From Symsagittifera roscoffensis (taxonomy: Eukaryota; Xenacoelomorpha; Acoela; Convolutidae), in the NCBI RefSeq assembly GCF_963678635.1, contig NC_087065.1, positions 43,837,430 to 43,901,429 of the forward strand: a DNA stretch of 64,000 bases, given 5' to 3'. Of the stretch, positions 11,493-22,214 are shown in pieces. A program made the position numbers and the translations under genes. The stretch's first letter is position 1, and every line of letters starts with the position of its first letter. The notes under the pieces are model-generated. The model searched no databases, was not told the origin of the DNA, and saw only the letters and a program-made list of their open reading frames with translations.

Positions 11493-12335
11493 ATGTTAAT
11501 GAAAATTTTGATCGGTAATTTTTTTGTTATTACCTGCTTCCTTAAAATTGGGTCTTCTCAATCCAGTGATTTGGTTGTAAACTCAACAGTCGATAAAAAC
11601 TGGGCTTCATTATTGTTTATAATTCCCGTCGACGTACCACATAATGTTTTGTTTTTTATATGTCGTAAACACAGCAACTACTACTGTTTACATGCATATA
11701 CTACCAATTACGAGTTAGATAACATGGCGTTTCAACTTGACATAGGGATTAATGGTGACATTGGTACTGAAGGCTCTTTTGTAAGCAAGTTGAAAGTTAT
11801 TAGGTCATCAGCTGGCCAGGAGTGTCGAAATTATTTTCAAAGCATCTTTCGTAAGCATAACCTGTTCATGTTCAAAGATGGTTGCTGCAGAAAGCAATAC
11901 TGTCATTATTACACTTTCGGGTATTTTAAAGCTATGATGACCCCAAAAGAATACTACGAAAAAATAACGGATTACTCGGAAACTGGGAAACAGTTAAACT
12001 TTATCATGGCGTATTATTCGCCTGATTGTTTTTCCAATATTATTACCCAACTCGGGTTTGGAATTGGAGATCTGAGGCGTACAGATCAATTACCTGGCGG
12101 AATATTTGCACAACAACCAGGCGCGCCATATCTCTTGAAAGTTGGTTATCATTGGACACCAAAAATTCCATATGCGAATCCCGCAGATTTTATTACTATT
12201 ACATGGTTCAAAAAGAACATTATCTGCGTCGAGCAGCCTTGGATTTGCGGTGAACGAACGATGAAGTTTAGAAAATGGCGCATGTGGTGGCGAAGATATT
12301 TTGGAAAGAAACCAGATTTTCAGATCGGCCGATAG
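11493..12335 (+). CDS. secreted cysteine-rich protein, paralog 1 (280 aa)
   Basis: Single uninterrupted reading frame. I start at ATG 11493 (MLMKIL); an upstream TTG at 11487 is not a credible eukaryotic start, and ATG 11499 is an alternative. The first 20 or so residues form a hydrophobic signal peptide ending near GSSQS. A sequon VVNST follows. The mature chain has nine cysteines in the pattern C..YYCLHA, C, DGCC....YCHYYTFG, C, C..PWICG, and a basic, tryptophan-rich tail (WRMWWRRYFG). There is no membrane segment after the signal. The paralog at 22215-23066 aligns end to end and keeps all nine cysteines, which argues for a selected protein. I do not recognise the family. It is probably extracellular, and its function is unknown. 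Confidence 0.85.
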   Translation: MLMKILIGNFFVITCFLKIGSSQSSDLVVNSTVDKNWASLLFIIPVDVPHNVLFFICRKHSNYYCLHAYTTNYELDNMAFQLDIGINGDIGTEGSFVSKLKVIRSSAGQECRNYFQSIFRKHNLFMFKDGCCRKQYCHYYTFGYFKAMMTPKEYYEKITDYSETGKQLNFIMAYYSPDCFSNIITQLGFGIGDLRRTDQLPGGIFAQQPGAPYLLKVGYHWTPKIPYANPADFITITWFKKNIICVEQPWICGERTMKFRKWRMWWRRYFGKKPDFQIGR

Positions 12336-12552
12336 ATCGGGATAGCAATGTTTTTATCAGTGCAGATTCATTGAACCACGTTTCAATAATTATTGTTTTC
12401 TTTTTACAATGTTGTTCTATAAAATGATTTTTTTTACAATTAGATTGCTTGATTTGGTCGTGAAGTAACTAAGATGTCAAAAATTTGTCAAACTCAAGAT
12501 AACTTCATCATTACAAAAACAGAGCATTTTTCCTCGATTTATGATGCGACTG

Positions 12553-12591
12553 AATTGGGTTGCGGAAGTCGATTTTTCGCAAGCCCAATTC
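12553..12591. repeat. hairpin near gene 1 3' end
   Basis: GAATTGGGTTGCG and CGCAAGCCCAATTC form an inverted repeat with a single-base indel, followed by GGTCGCAAC and GAGTCGCGC words. It could form a stem in the 3' UTR. Confidence 0.5.
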
Positions 12592-12644
12592 GGTCGCAAC
12601 ATAACATGAGTCGCGCAAAATCGCAACATGAGTTTAACATTGCA

Positions 12645-12650
12645 AATAAA
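12645..12650 (+). terminator. candidate polyadenylation signal, gene 1
   Basis: AATAAA about 310 bases after the stop codon and the first canonical hexamer seen downstream. The assignment is positional. Confidence 0.3.
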
Positions 12651-13100
12651 ACACAAAACTTCGATTAAACGTTAAAAACGGCAAACAAAGCCATACTCAT
12701 GAAACGACAAACGGTCAGGAATTTTTTTTCCAAGCTGAACAACGACAGAAACAGCAACAGCTCTCACGTCAAATGAGCTGAAATCTTTAATTTAATCGAA
12801 AAACAAAAATTGAAAATTGTTCCAATTCGTAGTTGGTGCAATTCCGCAACCATTAGTTATGCTCAGAGAACTTAGGATAGCCGAATTTATGACAAAATTT
12901 CTGTAACAAAATCTTTATCATAATCATATGAAAGAAAATTGTCCAGTAAATTCAAGACCCAAGATGATTGAGATATTTGAAAAATGGCTCAATTAAGAAT
13001 TGGATAAAACCTGTTTATAATTGGTATGAAACTATTATTCATAAGACGCTTTCACTCTTATAATTCGTTTATGACAAATCCACTGTTATTAATTTTCATT
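12651..13100. other. no feature recognised
   Basis: AT-rich intergenic sequence without an ORF or repeat that I could tie to other parts of the window. Confidence 0.3.
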
Positions 13101-13102
13101 TG

Positions 13103-13162
13103 ATTTTTTGAAAGATCGAACGCCGCCATAGGCGTTGCCGCTGAACATCAAAAAATCAAAAA
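13103..13162. repeat. nested inverted repeat
   Basis: TTTGATTTTTTGA and TCAAAAAATCAAA form a perfect 13-bp inverted repeat. The enclosed loop itself holds AACGCC...GGCGTT. It lies just left of a Helitron 3' end and may be part of another element terminus. Confidence 0.6.
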
Positions 13163-13188
13163 AGAAGATTTCTTGTAAAAAAGCAAGA

Positions 13189-13450
13189 CTAGCGTGTAAC
13201 TTGCACCTTCTGTGCTTCAAACAGATCGATGGAAAAAAAGTTGCTGAAAAAATTGCTGAATGAAAAAAAAAAACATATAAAAAACTAACGCAAAGAAAGT
13301 TAACGCAAAGAATAAACCGTAAAAGAATTTTGAAAGTTCATTAAAAAATATCAAATCTCAGAAACTATAAGACCTTGAGTGGTCCAAATTGGAGGCAACA
13401 TTTGCAATGCCTGACAGTATCCTGACAGCACTATAAAATGCACTCGCGCT
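13189..13450 (-). mobile_element. Helitron 3' end with satellite-like interior
   Basis: On the minus strand the sequence reads GCACAGAAGGTGC (hairpin), an 11-base spacer, then CTAG followed by T. That matches the canonical Helitron 3' terminus (hairpin, CTRR, insertion before T). Inside, at 13390-13440, GGAGGCAACATTTGCAA and CCTGACAG match the satellite monomer at 62.8-64 kb, which is tied to two better copies of this end. The 5' TC end was not located. Confidence 0.55.
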
Positions 13451-14084
13451 CCAACGGACTTCAGCAATTTTTTCTTTTAGCAACTAAAATTAATGCATTG
13501 AAAAAGCCTAAACATGCGAGATAGTGAAGCCCGCATTTAAAAATATGATGGAGAACATGAGCGCTACTAAATGCAAACGAAACGTAAACAGAAAAGATCT
13601 GCTAGACTCAATGAATTTGAAAAGTTTTTCAACCATGATTCAAATTAAAGCCCAAAATGGCTGCTAGAGTTTTCTAAAATTGAAAGTGATCTTGCAAAAA
13701 GTTCTACTAATAGCAAAATACAAGGCGAAACTTGCAAAAAGAAGAAAATGAAACTTGCTCTGACAAAAAAGCTTGATCCTATCTAAAAGGTCGCAGACTA
13801 ACTCACCTCAAGTTTTATTTTATCTTATTTTCGCAGCCACCTAAATTTTGTCAGCCGTTTTGTGAATCGTTCTTCAATACTTTAGGTTAGGTTAAATTAT
13901 TCTTTTAACAAGCAGTACAAAATAACATTCAAGCTATTTTAATCAATTAAGCCATAAATTCACTGCTTGTTGGGACAACCCAGGAGTAGTTCAACTCATG
14001 GAGGATGCCCCAGATAAGATAATATTTGAGGAGCATCAAATACATAATTATACAAGGTGACATTTTAGAAGAGAATTTCAAAAA
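13451..14084. other. LINE 3' flank; no gene seen
   Basis: Contains the probable 3' UTR of the minus-strand LINE at its right edge (about 13960-14084), otherwise AT-rich sequence with no ORF worth reporting. Confidence 0.35.
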
Positions 14085-16888
14085 TCAGATAATTGTCAAA
14101 CAGATATGTGTCCTTAAAGTTGTTAAAAAACGTTCGAACTGGGATTTGGTCATTTTTTTTATATCGGGAGGCAACAATTCGTTGTTTTTAAAAAAATTAA
14201 AAACTCGAGTTATTCGTCGCGTAGCTGACTTTTTCATCATTTTACTTTTAAAACTAACAGTGGGTAAAAATTTTGCCGCTGTTCTTCTTGTTGTTCTTAT
14301 GTAAGAAGTTTCATTAATGTTTAGAAATTTTACAGGTGAAGTTTTTCTCAGGAGACTGAAAGCTTCCTTGAAAATATGAGCCGCATACAATTCATAAACT
14401 GTGTATATTTTGTGCTTAATCGCTAGGTCTTGAACTGAATCGCTGTATTTTTTGCGAAATACATTTCTGATTATTCGTTTCTGTAAAAGATTAATTGATT
14501 GTAGGTCAGTTTTTTATGCACTCCCGTATGTTAAAATACCGTACTCAATTAGTGATTTAGCATAGGCATTATAAAACATCAATAGCTGTTTTGTGCTGAA
14601 AAAACTTCTAGTTTTGAGTAATAGGCCATTGAACTGACGTAATTTTTTGTTCACTTTATCTATATGATCCTTAAAATTGAGCTTATTGTCGATTATTAGA
14701 CCTAAATATTTTGTTTTGTAGGAATTTTCAATTTTGTGAGATGCAAAGGTAATTTCCGTCAGATGATTGTTACCAAAAGAGACTAGATTGAATTTTGCTG
14801 GATTAACAGTAAGCCCATTATCAACAAACCACTCCTGACTGAGGTATAAGGCACTTAAAAAACCTTTTTTTGTTGTTGCAAAAAATCATTGTATCATCAG
14901 CATATAGAACGGAGTTGGCTTTACCAAGTTGTGTCGGCAAATCATTTATGTACAGTAAAAACAATAGTGGCCCCAGAACTGACCCCTGGGGAACGCCATA
15001 TTTTATCAAACGTTTTTCTGACCAACATTTATTATAATCAACAAACTGAAATCTATATGATAAATAACTTTGTAATAGCTGCAAAAATTTTCATCGAAAC
15101 CCGTTTTTTTCAAGCTTGGACAGCAATCTTTCATGATTTATTGAATCAAATGCTTTGGTCAGGTCTACGAAGCAGGATTGACAGGTGCATTTTTTGTCAA
15201 TACTTTTACGTAAAGTTTTTGTAAACTCTAAAAGTGCATAAGTACATGAATGTTTTGGTCGAAAACCAAATTGGCTATCACTCAAAACCTTGTTCTTATT
15301 TATAAAGCTCATCATTCTGTAGAAAATGATCTTTTCAAAAACTTTATCAATTAATGTAAGTAGACTGATTGGTCTGTAATTGCCCGCGTCATGGACTGAT
15401 CCATCTTTGAATATTGGAATAACTCGAGCAACTTTCAAGTCGGAAGGATATTATCCTTCATCAAAACATTGGTTAAATAGCTCAGTTAATGGTTGACTGA
15501 TAACTGGAAGGGTTTGTTCAATTGTTTTATTGCTTATACCATCATGACCAGTACTGTTACCGTTTTTCAATTTCTTAATCGCATTAGTTGTTTCTTTTAT
15601 TGTTATTGGAGCAAAAACAAATGTGTTACTAATAATATTCGACTTAACCTTTTTGTTATCTGTAAATTTTGCTGCAAGTTTTTCACCAATACTGGTAAAA
15701 TATTCATTAAACTTTGTCGCATTTATTAAATTTCCTGAAACAGTTTTTGCTTTACCCCAAAGCGATCGTATTGTACAGAAAAGCTCTTTAGAGTTGCTGA
15801 AATTAGCTGTACTTTTGTCGTAAAAAGCAATCTTGGCATTACGAATTCTTTTATCGCAGATATTCCGTTCCTCTTTATAAGTTTTGTGGTTTTCAGGGGT
15901 GGGATTTTTGATCAATTTTTTGTAAGATTTGTTCTTTTGTTGGCGCTGTTTTTGGCCTTCATTTGTTATCCAAGATTTTTTTGAGTTTTTAAAAGATTGA
16001 TAGGGTGCAAATCTATCTAAAGCTTGGTTTATACTTCTAGTTATATGGGCTAATTTTTTATCAACAGACCAATTTGCCTCAATTTTAGATAGAAATTGGT
16101 GTATTAAAAACAAATATTTTAATATGCTAAAATAGTTTCTTGAAAAATTAAAATTTCTTTTCCAATTACGGGGGAAATTTCTTTTGTTTTGTGGTCGATC
16201 GCTGGCATTTAAAATTTAACAAGAGCATAATGATCGCTTATATTACAACGCAGAGTCGCAAGGTCGTAGAAAGTGTTACTTATTGAGTGGTCAATGCAAG
16301 TCATTGTGCTCGGGGTAATTCTAGTTCCTTCACAATTGTTTATATGTAAACCATACATGTTGATCAGGTCTTGGTACTTTTTAGTTTGAGAGTTCTCTTT
16401 TGAGATATCAATATTAAAATCCCCACAAATAATTATGTCTTTATTTTTGTCGCTGATTTTGTCTATCAGTTCCTCAAACATTTCCCAAAATTCTGAAATT
16501 TTAGCCCCAGGTGGTCTGTACATTAAGTGAAAAGTTAAAACACCCTTGTTTTCATTATTTTTAAGTTCAATTGAAAAATTTTCTAATCTGTCATCTTTTT
16601 TAAGTATATATTCGTTGGCTGAGAAATCTTCGCGGACATAAATTTCTAAGCCACCGCCATTTTTTGTTTCTCTTGGTTTTGAAAAAATTGGTTTATAGCC
16701 ATCAATATTATAGCAACCTTGAGGATCGTTGCTTGTTAACCAAGTTTCACATAAACCTATTGCAATAGGTTTAGTTTAAAGTTTTTTAGAAGACAACATA
16801 ACTGTTCATGATGGTAACGTAAAGATCTTATGTTTAAGAATAGTATTGATTGCTGTTCAATGTCACCTAATTGATGCTCGTCAATCAT
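14085..16888 (-). pseudogene. LINE ORF2 (endonuclease-reverse transcriptase), CR1/L2-like, broken
   Basis: Reading leftward from ATG 16888, the frame starts with an apurinic-type endonuclease. Its LCETWLTSNDPQG, MYRPPG, GDFNIDI and NISDHYALV blocks lie between about 16760 and 16210. The reverse transcriptase has NYRPISLL, FGFRPKHS, FVDLTKAFDSINH, GVPQGSVLGPLLFLLYINDL and the catalytic YADD (about 14900). A C-terminal region paralogous to that of the LINE at 33 kb ends at 14085. Frameshifts or stops break it near 16760, 16200, 15440, 15090, 14870 and between there and 14390, so it cannot make protein. The motif set fits the CR1/L2/Daphne group. The exact clade needs a tree. Confidence 0.85.
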
Positions 16889-16960
16889 TCTTATCAATAT
16901 CACAAATGAAAACTTGCAAAGTAGAACTAAGAGTTAATCTGAAAATACAGAGTTGGTTTG

Positions 16961-17813
16961 CTAGCTACCACTTGTTGTGACATCTCTCGTTGACATTGCT
17001 TCGTTTGCGTCTTCGTTGATGTTCTGCTTGCACATATTGCCATCCACCATTGGTCTAGTAGGGGTAATTTCTTGATGCGATCTTTTATTTTGACCCGGCG
17101 TTTGGGGAGGCTGCCTGCTCGATGCGTTGTCTATATTAAATCTTGGCATCTGGTTGCGTTTCCAGAAGGGTTTAGAATTGCTTTCATTTCTCCGTGGGTT
17201 TGACTGGTTGTAGACGTTATCTCTGTGGTCACGTTTTATGTCTGAATTTGCAGCTTTTTCGATTTCACTGACACTGTCCACATGTTTCGAGTAGAAGGAC
17301 CCGTTGTTGTGGTAGTTCATGGTAGTCGTTATTAATCCCAGTGACTCACACTTTTGCTTTAGCGTGACGTCATGTTGGGGTAGACGCTCAGTAATATACA
17401 TTTTCTTTCCGTGTGAATTAAAGCATGCGGCAAGTCTTGATTTGAGTTGGTAAATATTGTCTTTGTCTGCGAAGTACACGAACTTTACTATAATGGGCGC
17501 TGATTTCGTTCCTCTATTATTCTCATTTCTTTACAGGAAGCGGGTGTACTGCTTTGATTGAGCATAGTTCGATATAGTATGAAAATATGTTTTTAACAAG
17601 TTCGCAGAAGTCCTCAGACAAGGAATTTGATCGGGGATCCAAATCGAAATTGCGAAAGATAAGGGTATCCTTACTTGTGTACCTTTCTTGGGCATTTACC
17701 CTTTTTTTCAGTTCAGCGACTTCTTTTTCCAAATCATAAATATCGTTGTTCTTTTTAGTAACCTTTACTTCCAAGTTATAGACTTGTTTTTGTAGAGTTT
17801 CCACGGTTTTCAA
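16961..17813 (-). pseudogene. LINE ORF1 (coiled coil plus RRM-like), frameshifted
   Basis: Starts at ATG 17813. A leucine/lysine heptad-rich coiled coil leads into the ERYTSKDTLIFRNF motif typical of LINE ORF1 RNA-binding proteins, then a VKFVYFADK block and the YITERLPQHD motif. A single-base frameshift near 17518 separates the two halves. The C-terminal half is polar and disordered. The LINE at 33 kb has the same arrangement (ERYSSKD, YITERLTQRD). ORF1 binds element RNA in the retrotransposition particle. Confidence 0.8.
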
Positions 17814-17899
17814 TAGGTTGTTGAGTATTTAAGGTGATAAAGATGCGGCTGCATTAGTGCATTCTTCGGTATATTCCATCGTTTCGGTGTTTAACTGAG

Positions 17900-19200
17900 T
17901 ATCCAATAAGATTTTTATTCAGAACGTGCTTGGAATTAATATTTGCGTGTTTAAATATCAATAGAAATCGTCAAACGAACTGTGAACACAATGACGTAAT
18001 AGCACGCAACTGTTTGTTAGCTTAGCATTCTCTTTTCTGATCTCACTTTCATGGATCAAACTGAACCTCAGATCAAGGGTAGTTAACACTTTGAATTCTG
18101 TGACGTTGCGAGGTTTCTAATATGATCAAGTCATTAGATTTAGTCAAACAAAAATTGAAATTTTTCACTTAAGCTTCAAACTGGTCGTTTCTCCTTTTTT
18201 CTCTTTTTCTCCATAAAATGTTCATAAATATGAGCCTAAATGCGTTTTACTAGTCGTTTGACTTTGGGAATATTTACACGTTAACCGAACGGATTATTAG
18301 ACCAGCAGTTCTCAGTAAAATCGATCCAATTTTGTAGAAAAAAGATCATAACGAAAAGACTCCTACAATTGCAGCACCTCGTCAGCGCCTTGTGAAAACT
18401 GAGTACTGGTTTCCCTTTAACTCTTTTATCTAGGAGTGTTGCTACTTCCGATAACCTGGACTGATCTGAGTTTGTGTGATGACTAACTATACGAGCGGAG
18501 CATATATCGAAGTAGTCCATTAGTTCATGTAGCATTCTTACGTTTTATACAAATGATTGGTGTCTCAGTGTTTGGGGGAGAAGATACTTTTGTTATTGAT
18601 GATCTTTTCAAGTTCATCTGAGCATGGCGGCCTAGCGTTTTTTCCCTTCTGCTAACATTGACAAAATGAAAACTGGGATAGCCATTGGGTTTTCCAGAAT
18701 TTTCCATTGCCGGATCGCATAGGGACCTTGCAGTTGACTTTAAAGTGCCTTGCAGCTATCTTAAACATTTTTTTTATGGATTGCATACATTTATCGATTG
18801 TCCATGTCTTTCTCAGTGCGAAACAACGAATTGTTCCTTTTAAAGGTGGCCAACAGTTAAACTCTTCTGCTTAATTTTTGCGACTGTAAAGGTCGTAACA
18901 TTTTCATCTAATTTCTTTAATTTCAAGATCAATTTCGTTTCGAGCCCCAACACATTTTGTTTGTGCAATATATTATCGTTTCGATGTCCTGTTTTAATCC
19001 GGGAGAACTACCAATCGTCATTTTTATTCGCTAGGGTGCTCATGCCGTATAAAACGTGACACTAGGAATGTTCCCGATAGAAGAAAGTGTTTTCAGACTA
19101 GAGTCAGCGTTTCGGTTCAAGGTCTGTTTGGGGTATAATTCTGTCTTAGTGTTGGTAATGCTAGCACTGAATGCTTTATCAGGGCAACGTTTTCGGTCAA
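17900..19200 (-). other. intergenic with decayed coding-like patches
   Basis: Minus-strand frames give protein-like but broken stretches, for example around 18530-18700, 18290-18530 and 18720-19000 (VTTFTVAKIKQKSLTVGHL). They may be a dead transposon. No family was recognised, and stops are frequent. The 5' end of the LINE lies near 17900-17960. Confidence 0.25.
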
Positions 19201-19204
19201 CATT

Positions 19205-19555
19205 TTGACAGGAACATCAGGAACTTGCTTGCCGCTTACTTCTATAAATAATTCTCTCAACAAATCTTTCCTGTTCGGTCGTTTCAAGAACTTATTTCGA
19301 CTGATTCATCAACGTATCGTGCAAATATCAGATATGTCAAACATCCAAAAAACAGCTTTATTAGGGCGAAAACCCGACACTTTTCACAAAGTAGGGCAAA
19401 GATCCGATTTTTACCGTTTGTTTAAAGATGCTGTATTGGACGTCAACATGTTGCGAGCTTGCGGTAGGACTCTATATGAAAATATTAACTTCGGAAACCA
19501 AATGGGATATATAAACAGCAGGAGATCAAGCATGCATGTACCCCAGCATAAGTAA
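19205..19555 (+). other. unassigned 116-codon open frame
   Basis: Open frame on the plus strand with ordinary amino-acid composition (FGRFKNLFRLIHQRIVQ, DFYRLFKDAVLDVN). There is no signal, domain or detectable paralog in the window. It could be a decayed exon or chance. The track's start looks like a TTG/ATG choice of no weight. Confidence 0.2.
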
Positions 19556-20010
19556 TCGATTCAGGTCGAGTGTGCTATCTTTAGTACGTTTGCCAATTGG
19601 ATCCAAACAGAGCGCTTCAAAAATTTCAAAAACATTTTCAATGAGTTCAAATTCATTGCGAAAACTGAACCAGGCTTTCGCCACATTCTGTTCCTACAAT
19701 AATCTTAGGAAAAACTACCAAAAAAATTTTAAAGGTTCATTTTGGTGTGGTTTTTCTGCGTGGTGATGAAAAAATGTGAGCGAAAAAAAAACGTAGGCAT
19801 ATCCGACAGTCATAAACAAAAGCAACCGGGACAGCGGAATTTTCGTTAAAAAATTACTGGAAAAACAAAAATAATCATGAGGAAAAATATGAAAAAATAC
19901 CAGAAATTCTTTGACGTTTCACAGTTTTAATTCTAAAAATTGGGCAAAAATTTTCCAAAACTAACTTTACTTGATTAAAATCAAGTTTCAAGGCTCAAAC
20001 TAAGCATAAC

Positions 20011-20495
20011 CAAGACTTCTCGTATCAGGGCGAGGCCCTGAATGTTCCGACTGCCTTCTAAGATTTATGGAGCAGTAATAACATGCAAAATTAAATGTAA
20101 AAAAAATTAAAATAGTTATTTTTTTAATTTGAGATTTTTGCTAAATTCATTCCCCCACGCGCCATATATAGAACAAAGTGATAAATTTTGCTCCTAGTAA
20201 CAAATCAATTATGGCAAATAAACTTCCTTCAACCAATTTAGAACGATTTCTAAGTCGGATTAAATCTCCGCTCACGCGTTGATAGCGCGAAATATATCGC
20301 GCGCTATCTGTCCCAAATTGGTCAAAATGGCTATCTCTAACCCTGATAACTTTACAAAAAAGTATCACATGTGAATTATTTTGTCAAATTTAAGCTCAAG
20401 ACAGCAAAACTGGCTACTTGAAAAGTCGAAAATTGTCTGAAGAAAAAAAAACTCCGAGCACAAATATTCCATTACTTTCGTTACGAAAGTCGGAA
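20011..20495 (-). mobile_element. Helentron-like element, copy 2
   Basis: Reversed copy of the family at 26364. CAAGACTTCTCG is the 3' tip, then the CAGGGCGAGGCCCTG hairpin, the GTTCCGACTGCC subterminal repeat, the TAACGCGTGAGCG-type interior (here as its complement), and the ACTTTCGTTACGAAAGT hairpin at the 5' tip. Unlike the others, the T|T context is blurred at the left end. Confidence 0.75.
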
Positions 20496-20609
20496 AAATA
20501 AGGTATTGTAAGCGTGCTCGCTTGCTTTATTTGCTCGAATTCAGAAAAATCATATATTTTAAATCTGTTTTTTTTCTCAATCCTGGGGAAATCTTTTATA
20601 AATCTTTAA

Positions 20610-21143
20610 CAAGACTGCTCGTATCAGGGCGAAGCCCTGAATGTTCCGACTGCCTTTTAAAGTTTATGAAGCTGTAATAACACGAAAAAAATTAAATGTA
20701 ATAAATTAAAATGAACATTTTTTTTTCTAAAATTTGAGATTTTTTGCAAAAATCATCCCCCCACACGCCATATAAAGTACAAAAGGATAGATTTTGCTCC
20801 TTGTACAACCAATTATGGTATATAAGCTTCTTTCAACCAATTTGGAACAATTTCTAAGACGGATTAAATATCCGCTTACGCGTTAATATCGCAAAAAATA
20901 TCGCGCGTTAATTGTCCCAATTTGGTCAAAATGGTCATCTTTAAACTCCCATAACTTTAAGAAAAATAATCACAATTGAAATATCTTTTTTAATTTAAGA
21001 TCAGGACAACAATACCTTTTGAATGATTTTAAAAAATTTTGTCAAAAATGACTAGTTAAAAAGTCGAATATCGTCTGAAGAAAAGAACCCACCACGAACC
21101 ACGAGCACAAATATTCCGTCACTTTCGTTACGAAAGTCGCAAC
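20610..21143 (-). mobile_element. Helentron-like element, copy 3
   Basis: Full-length reversed copy in which CAAGACTGCTCGTATCAGGG starts the 3' side and CGAAAGTCGCAAC ends the 5' side. In element orientation the flanks are T before GTTG and T after CTTG, consistent with T|T insertion without target duplication. Confidence 0.8.
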
Positions 21144-21430
21144 AAAAATCGTCCAATTCACGACTAAAAAGGTTTCAATATGATATATCACTCGACTCAT
21201 TTCAATGGTTGTTTGCGGAAAAGTATTTTGCGTAAAAAACAAACGAAACACAAATAAAATCAAAACACACCCGATTACAAAGTTCGTCCCCATAATGGTC
21301 GAAACAAAAATTGAGGAAAAACAAGAGCCCTCCTACTCCGTAACTGCTTTTAAAAAAGCTTGACTATCTGAAATATTTCGTCCATGGAAGTGTTCAACTC
21401 GATTAAAATCGTTTTGTGACAATCCTTTGC
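21144..21430. other. no feature recognised
   Basis: Short AT-rich spacer between a mobile element and the GTCGCGAC-rich region. No gene seen. Confidence 0.3.
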
Positions 21431-21439
21431 TAGGTACTC

Positions 21440-21975
21440 AAGTTAGGTCGCGACCATCGCAAACCAAAATCAGTAAATTGTAGTTGTCGCGTGACTCAAA
21501 TGAGTAAGTCGCGACGGTCTGAACCCAAAAAAGATAAATAGCAATTTTGCACGATCACAAACATTAGCGCGACTTTGATGACCCAGAAAAGATGAGTCGC
21601 GACCCTAAAAAAAGTTAACCATTACATTTTCAAACTCATGAGCGAATGCTAGCGAAAAATCTGACAACTGGTTTCCGGATCTTGCATGACCGTCGCGACT
21701 CAAGTCGCGATTCTGAGCTACTGAGAAATTTCTGCGATACTGCGAAACTTCTGTCGCGCAATCCTTGCCGCGCCACTTTATTGCATCCAAGTCTCAACTC
21801 AGTTCACTATTTTCCAGACCTTGCTCGACCATCGCAACTTTACGGGACTTTTCAGACCTTGCGTGACTCTCGCTGCTGAAGTCGGGATTTTTCGCGACTC
21901 AAAAGTTCCTGTGCGTCTGCGAAGTTTTGGCCGCGCAACGGTATTCGGTAGCGGCTTAAGTCTCGCACCTCCCGA
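21440..21975. promoter_or_regulatory. GTCGCGAC-rich region upstream of paralog 2
   Basis: GTCGCGAC or one-off forms occur at about 21447, 21483, 21509, 21595, 21690, 21705 and 21880, far denser than elsewhere in an AT-rich window. It also contains an imperfect tandem duplication of about 180 bp (from about 21673 and about 21855; shared words CTTGC.TGAC, CTGCGA.., CCGCGC and AAGTCTC). It ends roughly 240 bp before the start codon at 22215, so it may be promoter-proximal. This is inferred from motif density and position. Confidence 0.35.
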
Positions 21976-22214
21976 TATAACTAACCTTTCAAATTTAGAG
22001 CTGTCTAATTTGGTGGTTTAATTAACTTGACATTTAATAATGGAATTAGAGGTGCTAGAAATTAGTTAAAATCAAGGCTACCAGCGCCGCTCATTAATAA
22101 AACTGTTTCAATGCTTCCTTGCATTAGCCGTTGGCTAAACTCAAACAAAACCTTTAACAGTTCTTTGATTGTTCATTTTGTTATTTATTTACTTGTGTTT
22201 ATGTTTAATCGAAG

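Noticed and set aside
13103-13162. Possible Helitron end at the AACGCC/GGCGTT hairpin (followed by CTGA)
   Set aside because: The spacer is too short and the next base is A, not T, so it does not meet the terminus rule that the CTAG ends satisfy.
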